DNA of 64,000 bases, taken from positions 143,758,344 to 143,822,343 of the forward strand of contig CM062296.1 of NCBI GenBank assembly GCA_031216915.1. The letters are read 5' to 3'. The notes beneath the pieces are model-generated. The model worked only from the letters and a program-made list of their open reading frames with translations, ran no database searches and was not told the DNA's origin. Position 1 is the first letter of the stretch; each line of letters opens with the position of its first letter. This document shows, one piece after another, positions 34,185 through 44,930 of this stretch. This DNA comes from Pictodentalium vernedei (lineage: Eukaryota; Mollusca; Scaphopoda; Dentaliida; Dentaliidae). Both the position numbers and the translations under genes were made by a program.

Positions 34185-34410
34185 TCGTTTGTTTGTTGGT
34201 GGTTAACGTCACATATTTAGGCACAATGGCTAATCGTGACACAACATGGAGATGAAGTCAAGTTTAGTCAATCGTTGATCAACATGTTGCCCATTGTAGA
34301 GGACTTTCACCCCAAGCATTGGTGACTGGGTCCTATTTTACTAGTAAAGCCGAACTGGTTTACCACAGTAAACAAGTGCTGCTTACTTCCCTGGGTTCCC
34401 ACGGGGAGTT
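34185..34410 (-). mobile_element. SINE-B copy
   Basis: Uninterrupted body with 'ttaacgtcacatatttagg', 'ggactttcaccccaagcatt', 'ggtttaccacagtaaacaag' and 'cctgggttcccacgggga'. It is the reference for the interrupted copy at 5430. The flanking sequence tgtttcatgggtt occurs on both sides (34169-34180 and about 34408-34420), a possible target duplication. Confidence 0.65.
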
Positions 34411-34819
34411 TCATGGGTTAAAGACTATTACATTACAAGGCTTTTGATTGATTTTTTAATTTCAAATGCTTTCGAGTTTAGTCAAAAAATTGTTTTCCAT
34501 ACTTTTCCAAACCACAGGCTCGACTACCTATTTTCCATAATTTAACACCTTTTCCAGACCAACAGAAATTTCCATACTTTTTCAAGAAGTTCAAAATGTG
34601 TAAAACCCTGCCATGGACAGAAGAAAAATCAAAGACTTTTGAAAAATTTTTCCAAGAACTATCCGACATTTAGGCCTAAAAAAGTTTTTAAAAAAACTGT
34701 TTCTCAGACCTCCTAAATGGTCCTTTTGGCTGCCGCATGCTCTCTTTTCATAACCTATGCAAACTTTAAAAAAATAATAATTAAATGGTTTATGTCTGAT
34801 ATTTTACCCAAGTTAATAT

Positions 34820-35089
34820 TTATTTATTGGTGTTTAAGGTCATATATTTATGCACAATGGCTAATCTTGACCGTGACAGTTTTACAGGTGGAGGAAGCCG
34901 GAGTACCTGGAGAGAACCACCAATCAACTGTCAGTTCCTCAACATTCTAACTCAAGCTCCGCTCAAGCAGAGTTACAGCTGTTGAAGACATGTGCACCAT
35001 CAACGTGCAGTGCACCTTAGTACATGGCATCATTGTGCCCCCATGTAGGCAACTGGGATAAAGTGCCTTGCCCAAGGACATAATGCAGG
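34820..35089 (-). mobile_element. SINE-A, 5'-truncated, 14-bp target duplication
   Basis: Flanked by ACCCAAGTTAATAT at 34806-34819 and 35090-35103. The tail (tta)n is at the left, so it lies on the minus strand; the head is lost after 'cccaaggacataatgcagg'. Uninterrupted target sequence is seen at about 37690 (ttttaccaagttaataaaat). Confidence 0.87.
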
Positions 35090-35175
35090 ACCCAAGTTAA
35101 TATAAAATTGATCAATTTGTCCCTTGAGTGCAACAAGACTTTGCCATGCTTTAGCATTGCAAAGTCTTCTTGCAC

Positions 35176-35368
35176 TTAACTTCCTGCACACTGATGTCAA
35201 AATAACTAAATTTCAGGTAGAAAAAATTTCCCATAATGCAACTAGAATTTAACCAATTCAATCTCGTTTGACAGAGCTCATTGAATTGTTTAAATTTCTA
35301 GATGCATTAAGGAGAAAAAACAACTTCCTGAAATTTTGGTATTCTGACATCAGAGTGAAGGGGGTTAA
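35176..35368. mobile_element. second TTAA-flanked MITE family, nested
   Basis: TTAA-CTTCCTGCACACTGATGTCA at the left and, as complement, TTAA-CCCCCTTCACTCTGATGTCA at the right; 193 bp, foldback interior containing 'gtttgacagagctc'. It sits inside MITE-F where empty copies read 'tgcactcaagggac'. Related left end at 10635. Confidence 0.72.
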
Positions 35369-35560
35369 GGGACGAAATACATCACCATCCATGCTATTCT
35401 GTAGATTATGAGACCTAAAACCTAAAACATAAAACAAATTAAGAACATGAACTTTTGATGCAAAGAAATAAGTACAACCCCCCACCCTCACCCCCCCCAA
35501 AAAACGGCTCCATCATGCAATTTTAAAAAAATGGCCTGTGAAACAGAAGATCTACTTTGT

Positions 35561-36445
35561 AGGGCCTTATCTGAACTTAATTTCAACATTTTTTATGTCA
35601 GTATACAGAACAATTCAGAATTGTTACACACAAACTACTGCCCGTTAGCCATTTTGAGTTGTATCAACTTTGGATGAGATCAAAAAATCCAAACTGGAGT
35701 TATCAGTCAGAAACCAAAAAAATGTTTATAGGCAGCCAAATTCTAAGTCAACAAAGGGTCGTAACTCATGTAAAAGATAATTGGACAGAACCCCTAATTG
35801 AACTTGGCCTGTATTACTAGCTAGGTAACACACATAGCAACTTTGGTTGAAATCGAATAATCCAAACTGGAGTTATTGGTCCGAAACCAAAAATGTTAAT
35901 AGACGGTCAAATTCTAAGTCTAAAAAGGATTGTAACGCTTGTAAAAATAATTGGACAGAACCCATATTCGAACTTGGCCTGTATTACTATCTGGGTAATA
36001 CACATACCAACTTTGGTTGAGATCAAATAATCCAAACTGGTGTTATCAGTCAGAAACCAAAAATGTTAAAAGACAGTCAAATTCTAAGGGGAAAAAGGGC
36101 CATAACTCATGTAAAAATAATTGGACAGAACCCATATTCGAACTGGGCCTGTATTACTAGCTGGGTAATACAAATACATACAAACTTTGGTTGAGATCAA
36201 ATACTCCAAACTGGTGTTATCGGTCGGAAACCAAAAATGTTAATTGACGGTCAAATTCTAAGTCGAAAAAGGGTCGTAACTCATGTAAAAATAATTGGAC
36301 AGAACCTATATTCGAACCTGGCCTGTATTACTAGCTGGGTAATACACATACAAACTTTGGTTGAGATCAAATAATCCAAACTCAAGTTATCGGTCGGAAG
36401 CCAATTGTTAACAGACAGATGGACGGACCATTTACATAATATGAC
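35561..36445. repeat. ~172-bp-unit tandem-core repeat
   Basis: Four or five units with 'ataattggacagaaccc' (about 35779, 35948, 36118, 36293), 'ggcctgtattactagctggg' and 'gttatcggtcggaaaccaaa'. It ends near 36430 in 'acagacagatggacggacc'. The terminal hairpin typical of related elements is not evident. Confidence 0.75.
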
Positions 36446-37018
36446 TGTTCTTTCAAACGGGCGTATAACAAAAGTACATATTTTGACCAAACTGCAGGAT
36501 TAATACACTTACTGTGAAAAAATGTTCCACACTTTTGTCAGACATGTCAGCCCATTTCCAAACCCATTTAGAAAATCTGACGAAGATTTTTTCACAAAAA
36601 AAGTCAGTAACACAAAGAACATTTTTTAAGAAAAAGATTTGCAAGAATGTCATTTCTTTCCACTCGTGTAGTTCATCAAGTGCTGGGGTTTCCCTAGTAT
36701 TGGAGATGTCAATCGCTTTCCTGCTGGTTTTCCCATCATTGTAAACAGTGGTCACACTGTCAGGTACCAATTTAGCGAAAGGCACCAAAAAAATTGTCTC
36801 AATAATGACAATGATTGTACAACAAAATAACATATGCAAACTTGTGTGTTTTGTATGCAGGTCTTTAAATATTTATTCATCAAAGTTTTACACATTTTAA
36901 TCTTTGAAAAAATTATTTGTAAAGTATACAACATAAAGTAAAAGAGAGTATGTTCTACTTATCATATGTAATACTTGCAAAAAAAAAAAGCTACATAAAA
37001 CTTGAAATATAAATTTAC
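36446..37018. other. intron after the microexon
   Basis: AT-rich unique sequence. Long open frames on both strands (36453-36839) lack splice sites that fit the gene and resemble no family I know. Confidence 0.5.
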
Positions 37019-37051
37019 CTTCTTGAGCAAGCCTGACTTCGTCTCCTCTTT
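37019..37051 (-). CDS. KMT2E/SETD5: KMT2E/SETD5-like 33-nt microexon (basic patch)
   Basis: A 33-nt exon between tttttaatttcag and |gtaaattt. It takes one base to finish the Arg codon left by the previous exon, reads KRRRSQACSR, and leaves AG for the next exon, so phase is kept on both sides. The cluster resembles the RRRH-type basic stretch between the MEAIM helix and the KTKKHL segment of KMT2E and could act as a nuclear localisation or nucleic-acid contact (inference). The support is exact phase, good splice sites and a plausible counterpart in the family. Because 33 is a multiple of three, skipping it would also keep the frame. Confidence 0.78.
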
Positions 37052-37261
37052 CTGAAATTAAAAAGACACATACGTTCAGTCAGAAACATTGCATAAAAAT
37101 CCAAATAAACAAAGTCTGAAGAATTTTTCCGCTACATAACTTGCAGAATGATCTCCACTGAAAAACTTTGAAAATTATTTGTTTTTCAAAATTGGACATT
37201 ACATTTGAGGGATGCAGGAACTCATTGGCAAGTGCCATTGACCTCAAATATAAAGGTCATT

Positions 37262-37385
37262 GGTTTCTTTGATCCTCACCTGTGTCAACAGTGTTGTGTC
37301 ACTGTCACACTTAATCCTGATTCCATAAGAGAACATTGTGGTACCATGTACTAAGGCATACAGCATGCCGATGGTTAACTAACCC
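37262..37385 (+). mobile_element. decayed SINE-A fragment
   Basis: Contains a diverged 'gtgttgtgtcactgtcacac' / 'taatcctgatt' centre and 'gtaccatgtactaaggcata', aligning with the middle of SINE-A on the plus strand. Both ends are lost. Confidence 0.5.
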
Positions 37386-37554
37386 GCTGAGTATTTTTAA
37401 GATACTTTTCGTCAAATCTAGACATTGCTTCATTCACAGCAGCACCATAACTACATTTGATGAATAATTCATCTGAATTTAACTCAAGAAATCATTGGTG
37501 AAAAAATCCATGCAATTTACAAGGAGGTGGGGGTGGGGGTGGGGGTGGGTAAAA

Positions 37555-37922
37555 TGTGCCCAAAATTAGGCCTAAAAAAGTTAAAAATCTGTTTCTCAGG
37601 CCCTCCAGCATGGCCCTTTGGCTGCTGCATGTTCTCTTTTTATAACCAATGCAAACATAAAAAAATAAAAATTAAATAGTTTATGTCTGATATTTTACCA
37701 AGTTAATAAAATTGATATATTTGTCCCTTGAGTGCAACAAGGCTTTGCAACAGCATTGCAAAGCCTTGTTGCACTCAAGGGACGAAATACACCACCACCC
37801 ATGCTATTCTGTAGATTATGAGGCCTAAAACATAAAACAAACCAAGATGATGAATTTTTGATGGCAAAGATATAATAATTACAAAAATAAAAAATAAAAT
37901 TAAAACCCGCCCGCATGCAATT
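37555..37922. mobile_element. MITE-F copy, uninterrupted
   Basis: Carries 'ctgtttctcaggccctccag', the palindrome 'caacaaggctttgcaa...ttgcaaagccttgttg' (37735-37770), 'tgctattctgtagattatga' and 'cccgcccgcatgcaatttta'. It is the empty-site reference for the copy at 34670. Immediately upstream (37523-37550) is a (GTGGGG)n microsatellite. Confidence 0.65.
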
Positions 37923-37930
37923 TTACAAAT

Positions 37931-39746
37931 AAAAGTGTCAGTGACACTGTAGCTCAACTTGTCAAGACAAAGACATGTACATGTATAGTATGTGACACAG
38001 CAATGACAAACATCTAGGTAATGACCTGATAACAAAGGTACATATAAAGTATTGTAACGGTCTGTACATAAATACTGAGCGTTGCCTGTAACAAATGTAT
38101 AGGTAAAGTATTGTAAAGGTGGGTGACAGTCAGATGCTAAACTAGAAAAAATCTTTGAGTCCCACAGTGGGTCTGACTGAACCCCAAAATATTTGTTCTC
38201 ATAGCACAGTGATAACAAAGGCACCCCAAAACACACTCATTCCTGTCCCAAGGTGAAAACTAAGGTACCCAAGAAGTTTCATGAAGATCAGTTCACAAAT
38301 ATGAGCTGTGTAGAAGTTGTGACAAAAAACTGATTGGACCTAATTTCGGTACAAAATGGCCACTGGCAGCCATCTTGAATTTTGGACTGCGCCCAGAAAC
38401 ACTCGTTCTCGTCCCAAGGTGATAACAAAGGTACCCAAGAAGTTTTGTGAAGATCGGTTCATAAATACAGCCTCTAGCCCGAGCCGTATTGACATGTGCA
38501 CTTACAGAGTATAAGTAGCACTGAATAAATCGAAGTTCATCTAATTTGCATAATTTCTGCACGAGAAAAAAACCCGTACTATATGTGATGTATTCCATGT
38601 TACTAAACATTCATACAAAAATTTATTCAAATCAGAACTTTCATACAGAAGTTCTGTACAAAAGACTGATTGCACTAATTTTGGTACAAAATGGCTGCTG
38701 GTGGCCATCTTGAAATTCGGACCACACCCAAAAACACCCGTTCTCATCCCACGGTAATAACAAAGGTACCCAAGAAGTTTAGTAAAGATCGGTTCATAAA
38801 TCTGGCATCTAGCCTGAGCCGTATAGAAGTTGCGTACAAAAAACTGATTAGACCTAATTTCGATACAAAATGGCCACTGGCAGCCATCTTGAATTTTGGA
38901 CCGCACCCAGAAACACTCGTTCTCGTCCCAAGGTGATAACAAAGGTACCCAAGACATTTCGTGAAGATCGGTTCATAAATACAGACTCTAGCCCGAGCCG
39001 TATTGACATGTGTACTTACTGTGTGTAAGCAGCACTGAAAAAATCAAAGTTCATCTAATTTGCATAATTTCTGCACGAGAAAAAACCCGTATTATATGTG
39101 ATGTATCCCATGGTACTAAACATTCACACAAAAAATTATTCAAATCAGCGCTTTCATATGGAAGTTCTGTGCAAAAATCTGATTGCACCTAATTTCGTAC
39201 AAAATGGTTGCCATCAGCCATCTTGAATTTCGGACCGGACCCCAAAACACTCGTTCTCGTCCCACGGTGATAACAAAGGTACCCAAGAAGTTTCGTAAAG
39301 ATCGGTTCATAAATACGGCCTCTAGCCCGAGCCGTATTGGCATTTGCACTTACAGTGCTGAAAGTATCACCAAAAAACATCAAAGTTAGTCTAATTTGCA
39401 TAATTTACGCACGAGAAAAAAACCCGTATTATATGTGATGTATCCCATGGTACTAAACATTCATACAAAAAATTATTCAAATCAGAGCTTTCATATGGAA
39501 GTTCTGTACAAAAAACAGATTTCTGCATCGTCGGTACAAAATGGCAGCTGGCAGCCATCTTGAATTTCAGACCGCACCCAAAAACACTCGTTCTCGTCCC
39601 ACAGTCATAACAAAGGTTTCGTAAAGATCGGTTCATAAATACGACCTCTAACCCGAGCCGTATCCAATTGTTGACGGACAGACGGCCAGATGGACGACGG
39701 GCCATGGCATAAGCTCAAATTTGGCTTCGCCAAAGTTGAGCTAAAA
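37931..39746. mobile_element. R335 tandem-core element, second copy
   Basis: Starts agtgtcagtgacactgtagc followed by 'tcaacttg' and ends 'aatttggcttcgccaaagtt' with 'gagctaaaaa'. Units with 'acaaaatggccactggcagc' at about 38352, 38684, 38865 (a partial unit), 39198 and 39535. It shows the complete 5' to 3' structure without nesting. Confidence 0.88.
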
Positions 39747-40065
39747 ATGGCGTGAGAAACAAATCTACTTTGAGGGGCGTTATACTTATTTCATTGCAAG
39801 AGTAATCCTGTGCTGGCAGGAATATCTGCCAGTAGCATGAAATGAACTGTCTTCACCTTGAACCAATGCTTACTCTGCTTCTGCCAGGATAGTACTGTAG
39901 CAATTTCAAAAATTACTTGCGGTTGCTCAGGAGATCCCCACCCTCTTCATCCTCACACTCCTGATGAAAAACTGTGATGAACCTTGACATTTACGAATGT
40001 GTATTGAAATCTAATAATTACTGTTTAAGTTATCATATAATCACTAAAATTTCCAACAGAAAGAG

Positions 40066-41987
40066 AACAAGAGGCCCATGGGGCCTGAGGCACTCACCTT
40101 GAACAGAACATGATATAAACAGAGTCCTTCTCCATAGGATACATTGTCAATCCTTGAGCCCCTCAGGAGTGACAAAAATAGTCCGAGCATGCCTTTTCTT
40201 CAGTTGATCATAATGTAAAATGTGGAGCTCCCCTATGAAGCCCCTTGATACAACCTATGTGGATTAATCTTAGTTACACACCTCTAGAGGGTACTGAACA
40301 CAAAATTTCTAATTCTTCTGCTACATGGCCAATTCCGGCTCCCATAGGGAGCCCAAATATTAATCCAGGCTCTTGATTTGAACCAAGTTGAATCTGACCT
40401 CCCTAAAGATGTTGTATACCAAATATGAAAGCATTCGTACTGTTGGATCTGAAGAAAATTTGTAAAGAAATTTCTTCATATTGCACAAAGTTAAAATTTG
40501 GGCTACCATAGCGAGCCCAAATATTAAACAGACCCAATTTGAACAAACTTGAATCTGACCTCCCTAGAGATGTTGTACACCAAATATGAAAGCATTCTGA
40601 CTAGTGGATCTGAAGAAGATTTTTAAAGAAATTTCCTCATATTGCATTAAGTTAAAATTCGGGCTACCACAGGGAGCCCAAATATTAACCTGGGGAACCA
40701 ATTTGAACAAACTTGAATCTGACTCCCATAGAGGTGTTGTTAACCAAATATGAAAGGATTCTGACTGGTGGATCTGAAAAAGATTTTTAAAGAAATTTCC
40801 TCTTATTGCACTAAGTTAAAATTTGGGCTACCATAGCGAGCCCAAATATATACCTAGGGACCCGATTTGAACAAACTTGAATCTGACACCCCTAAGAGAT
40901 GTTGTATACCAAATATGAAAGAATTCTGACTGGTGGATCTGAAGAAGATTTTAAAAAATTATCACCCATATTGAACTAAGTCCGTAGGAAGCCCAAATAT
41001 TAACCTAGGGACTTGGTTTGAACAATCTTGAATCTGACCCTCATAAGAATGATGAATAGCAAACAATAAAAGATTCTGACTGGTGGTTCTGAAGAAGAAG
41101 AATTTTAAAGAATATTCCCCATATTGCCCCAAGTTAAAAATTTGGGCTCCTGTATTGAGCCCAAATATGAACCAATGGGCTTTATTTTAACAAACTATCT
41201 GCCCCCCTCCACCCTATGAATGCTGTATACCAAATATCAAATGATTCTGACCAGTGGTTCTGGAGAAAAGATTTTTAAAAATTTTTCTGCAAATATGCTG
41301 ACTCAGCATTTTTTCGATGCCCTCTACAGGACACCCTAACAAAACTGATGGCAATTTTTTTTTACCTTTCAATTCTACTGCTCCTAAGGATGCTTCATAC
41401 CAAATAACAGCTCTCTGTTCAGTGTGGTGTGGGAAATATGGGCGTTTGAAAATATTTCTATTTTTAGCTCCTGGGGTTCCCATGGGGATACAGGAATTTT
41501 TGTGTGTGGATAAGCCAGGTACTTATGACCTAATAATACCACATACTGAATTCGGTTCAAATTTGACCATCAATTCAGAAAATAGAAATTTTGGGCAGGG
41601 CCAAAAATCTTACCCCTCCCATTACAAAGCCAAATATTGCTTCATGAACTTTGTTTGAACACACTTGATTCTACATCTCAAAAGAAAGCTTCATAACAAA
41701 TATCAAGTCATTGTACCCACTGGTTAATGGGAAGATTTAAAAAATATTTTGGAGCATTTTACCCCACCTCCTCCCTATGGGACTGGGCACGTTGAGTTGA
41801 ACAAAAATACAATGCCCCTTTGTTACCATTACTCACACAAACTTTTCACTTGAATTTGCCCAGTGGTTTTGGAGAAGACCAAAACATAGTGTTGACGGAT
41901 GACAGATGTCGGGTGGATGGATGGACAGACGACGGATGGAGAGCGATGAGATTAGCTCAGCTTGACTTTGTCAAGGTGAGCTAAAAA
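40066..41987. mobile_element. D-family tandem-core element D4
   Basis: Starts acaagaggcccatggggcct and ends 'attagctcagcttgactttg', 'tcaaggtgag' and 'ctaaaaa'. Units of about 175-180 bp with 'ttgtataccaaatatgaaag' and 'ggtggatctgaagaagattt'. Its tail ('gttgagttgaacaaaaatac', 'aatgcccct') gives the empty-site reference for the DIRS insertion in D5. Confidence 0.87.
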
Positions 41988-41999
41988 GGGCAATAATCT

Positions 42000-42232
42000 A
42001 TTTATTTATTTATTTATTTATTGGTGTTTACGGTCACATACTTCTGCACATTGGCTAATCATGACTAGAATATGGAAAAAAGTCAAGGGTAGCCAATCGT
42101 TTATATCCATACTGCCAATTTTTGCGGACTTCCACCCCAGGCATTGGTTACTGGGTCCTATTTTACCAGTAAAACAGAGCTTGTTTACACATTAAACAAG
42201 CACTGTTTCACTTTCCGGGGTTCCCGTGGGGA
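42000..42232 (-). mobile_element. SINE-B copy with (TTTA)n tail
   Basis: Begins with a (ttta)5 run, then 'ttggtgtttacggtcacata' and the SINE-B body ('ggacttccaccccaggcatt', 'ggtcctattttaccagtaaa'), ending 'ggggttcccgtggggaatt'. The run is the poly(taaa) 3' tail in minus orientation. Confidence 0.7.
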
Positions 42233-42760
42233 ATTAAAACTGGAGAATGAAATCTTAAGAAAATCTGCATGTTCGAGGTTACTGTGACCTTGACCTTTCG
42301 CACAATGACCCTAAAATAAATAGGGCACTTCTTCTCATCATACACAACCCACACGTAAAGTTTGGTTTTGATCGGCAGATAGGAACTTTTAGAAAGAGAA
42401 AACCAGGAAAATTTGCAAGTTAAAGGACACTGTGACCTTGACCTTTCACACAATGTCCCAGAAATAAATAGGGTTCTTCCTCTCATTATACCTAACCCAT
42501 ATGTCAAGTTTGGTTTCTATCGGCCCAGCAGAATTTTAATTCGAGATTGAAAATCAACTCCCATAAAATTTTCAAGTTCAAGGTCACTGTTACCTTGATT
42601 TTTGGCACAAATATAAATGGGATTCTTCCTCTCATAATACCCAACCCACAAGTAAAGTTTCGTTTTGACTGGCCAAGCAGAACTTTAATTAGAGTGTGGA
42701 AACCAAATCCATCTGCAGATAAACAAATGGACTGACAGCACCATGATGAACGATGAAATT
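42233..42760. repeat. ~148-bp-unit repeat ('gtgaccttgacctttcgcac')
   Basis: Three units contain 'actgtgaccttgacctttc', 'cttcctctcattatac' and 'aagtttggttt..atcggc' (about 42328, 42476, 42626). It ends 'gatgaacgatgaaatttg'. No gene. Confidence 0.7.
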
Positions 42761-43094
42761 TGTGGCAAATTAAACAAACGATAACTCCCTTAATTTTCAT
42801 CGAATGATGGCGATTATCAAACTTGTTCACGAGATTGTTAATATAAAGCAGCAAACATTAAGTTCATTAAAAAGTGATAACTACTGTTCAGGTATTGCAT
42901 AAACAGACTTCCAGACATATGGAGTTCTTCATATCCCCTTCCATTCAATTTTCCAGAGGTAATACTCAAGCAATGCAATCTCTACTTGAATTTTTACAGC
43001 GTCACATTGATAACACAATAGAAAGACGAATACTCAAAATGATCAGTGCGTTATTACAATTAAAATAACATGGATTCAAAAGCAATATAAAATT

Positions 43095-43691
43095 CAATGA
43101 AAGTGTCACTGTAGCTTAACTTGAATGTGTGTTGTGTTTGATGAAAAGGATAGTGTTCAATGTTTATGAAAAGATTATGAAATACGACAAGAATTGTGAT
43201 AATTGAGAATATGTTAATTTCTGTTCCCTGTATGCTATGTTTTCAATAAAAATAATTTGAGGTATAGACTGTACTAAAGAATTGAGGGGTGGGTTAATGT
43301 GACCCTCACAGTTCATGTATGTCAACCAAAGTTACCAAGTTACAGTGAAATTATTCCAAAATGGTTGACAAAGGGGATGTTCTCATCTAGACATTATAGT
43401 CATCCTACCAAGTTACGATATTCTTTCATAAATACGACCTGTAGACTGTGCTAAAGGCTTTTTGGGTTCAGGCAGCCATCACGGCTGACCGATCATGACC
43501 AAAAGGGGACATTCTTATCTAAACATGACCTCAAACCTGCATATGAAATTTTGTGACGATCGGACAAGAACTACGGGGTGTAGCATGTGCTAAAGGAAAA
43601 TGTGAACAGACTCACAGATTTACAGAATAAAAGACTTCTGCATGTGTGATGGCAATAGTTTATCTCGACTTTGTCAAGTTAAGCTAAAAAC
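43095..43691. mobile_element. short complete R145 element
   Basis: Starts aatgaaagtgtcactgtagc (the 5' palindrome is deleted to a stub), keeps the header ('ctgttccctgtatgctatgt', 'gaggggtgggttaatgtgac'), about two 145-bp units and the 3' hairpin 'ctcgactttgtcaagttaag' plus 'ctaaaaa'. The end is about 24 bp from the exon 2 donor. Confidence 0.85.
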
Positions 43692-43714
43692 TGCATCTAT
43701 GAACTTCAAATTAC

Positions 43715-43962
43715 CTGCTTGTAGTTTTAGGTTTTTCGGGTTTTTCAGGTTTTTCAACCTTTTCCTCTGGTACAACAATTTGCTCTTGAACTTCTTCTGT
43801 ATCTTTATTTTGTTTTTCTAGATCTTCACTAGGAACTTCTGGAAGATTTGGGGGTGGTAGAGGAACTGAAGGAGGAGGAGGTGGAAGAGGAGGAGGAGGT
43901 GGTGGTGGTGGTGGTGGTGATGATGGCATAACTTTCAATTCTGGAGATTCTGGTTCTTGTTT
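43715..43962 (-). CDS. KMT2E/SETD5: KMT2E/SETD5-like exon 2 of window (polyproline/acidic linker)
   Basis: 248 nt, enters in phase 0 (acceptor cctattacag before AAA CAA GAA) and ends with two bases of a split Arg codon (AGC AG|gtaatt). It encodes KQEPESPELKV, then a proline tract (ten P, one L, five P, then mixed P/S/L/V), an acidic Glu-rich stretch and three EKP repeats ending KPKTTSR. It is probably a disordered linker; the polyproline could bind SH3, WW or profilin partners (inference from composition). The donor is only about 24 bp from the 3' end of a 145-bp-family repeat element. No residue-level homology to vertebrate proteins is visible; membership rests on splice phase and position. 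Confidence 0.8.
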
Positions 43963-44930
43963 CTGTAATAGGAAATTTACCAAATCAAGAAAAAGGTATA
44001 TTTGTTCTTTTCCTCAAAGTGAAGTTTTATTTTAGCCCTTGAAGACCAGGATAATTTTATTAAACAGTTTCCACAACACCATGATCTTAAATTCAAGCAC
44101 AAGAAGTCTTCTTTTTATTAAAAAAGAAAAGAAAATCGATATCAAAATCACCCATTATGTCCCCAAATATATATAATTATATTCTGTTCAAATCTAGCTG
44201 TGAAGGATATTTCAATTCTTTGAATTTACATGAACCTTGTCTAAAAAACTATTTTCATGTAAATTTAAGGATATAAAAACTAGTAATTTAATATAAATTA
44301 CAAGGACTGAAATCAGATAAAACAAAAAATAACATGAAAAATCTCAACTTTCCCTCTGACAAGGCATGGGTTCATAACTAGAATCACTGCCCCAGTAATT
44401 TGTCCATTGTCTGGTATTCTTCCTTATGCCTTCAAAGTATCCAAAAGTTTGTAATGTTGGAAATCTTTTAGAGTTGATATTCAACAAGGTGAACCTGAAA
44501 CTTCGCATTGCAACATATGTATTATGGGACGAATGAGGGTTTGCCACCAGTGCTGATCTGTGAGATCTTGCATCAAAACTCGAACAACCACTGAAAGTGA
44601 TTAACACCTCCACTATTGGCTTTTCAGAATGCACCTCTGCATCTGGAACTTCAACAATCAACAATGAGCATACTCTCACATGTTTATGGTCACATCTGAA
44701 AAGTTTGATCGAAATCAGTTCAGAAATATAGGAATTGCACACTGAAAAATGCTGGACAGCAACCTGCATTCAATTTAAGTTGGGGGGAAATTAAGTTGGT
44801 CAAAATAGTCGCAGCTTAAAAATTTGGAAATAAGCATGTATCCACTTACAAGTCATCGTGAGCAAATACTTTTGCCAAAACTGAGCACACAGAAGAATTT
44901 ATACAGAAATCTGTATGAAATCTAAGAAAC
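43963..44930. other. intron before exon 2, with one unassigned open frame
   Basis: Unique sequence apart from a short repeat-like piece at 44695-44730 (aaaagtttgatcgaaatcag). A 141-codon minus frame at 44344-44769 is listed separately. Confidence 0.5.
44344..44769 (-). CDS. unassigned open reading frame, 141 codons
   Basis: I do not recognise this protein. The frame runs through a repeat-like start (the first ~24 codons include 'ctgatttcgatcaaactttt', a motif seen in intronic repeats), then a mixed-composition stretch with VRVCSLLIVEVPDAEVHSEK, FRFTLLNIN and a Trp/Tyr-rich end (QWTNYWGSDSSYEPMP) before TGA. The length is notable for AT-rich intron DNA and the amino-acid mix looks protein-like, but there are no convincing splice sites that fit the KMT2E-like phases, no promoter evidence and no neighbouring partner. 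It could be an alternative exon, a captured gene fragment or chance. Confidence 0.2.
   Translation of the reverse strand: MQVAVQHFSVCNSYISELISIKLFRCDHKHVRVCSLLIVEVPDAEVHSEKPIVEVLITFSGCSSFDARSHRSALVANPHSSHNTYVAMRSFRFTLLNINSKRFPTLQTFGYFEGIRKNTRQWTNYWGSDSSYEPMPCQRES

Larger units (their letters stand above)
34670..35560. mobile_element. MITE-F copy carrying a SINE-A and a TTAA-MITE
   Basis: The backbone matches 10200-10625 and 37555-37922 ('ctgtttctcagacctcctaa', palindrome arms around 'gcaaagtcttcttgcact', 'catgctattctgtagattat'). Two insertions interrupt it: a SINE-A (34820-35089) and a 193-bp TTAA element (35176-35368). Confidence 0.7.

Noticed and set aside
36453..36839. Possible exon of the KMT2E-like gene
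   Set aside because: No acceptor/donor pair fits the fixed phase between the microexon (ends AG) and exon 4 (starts G), which already join perfectly.
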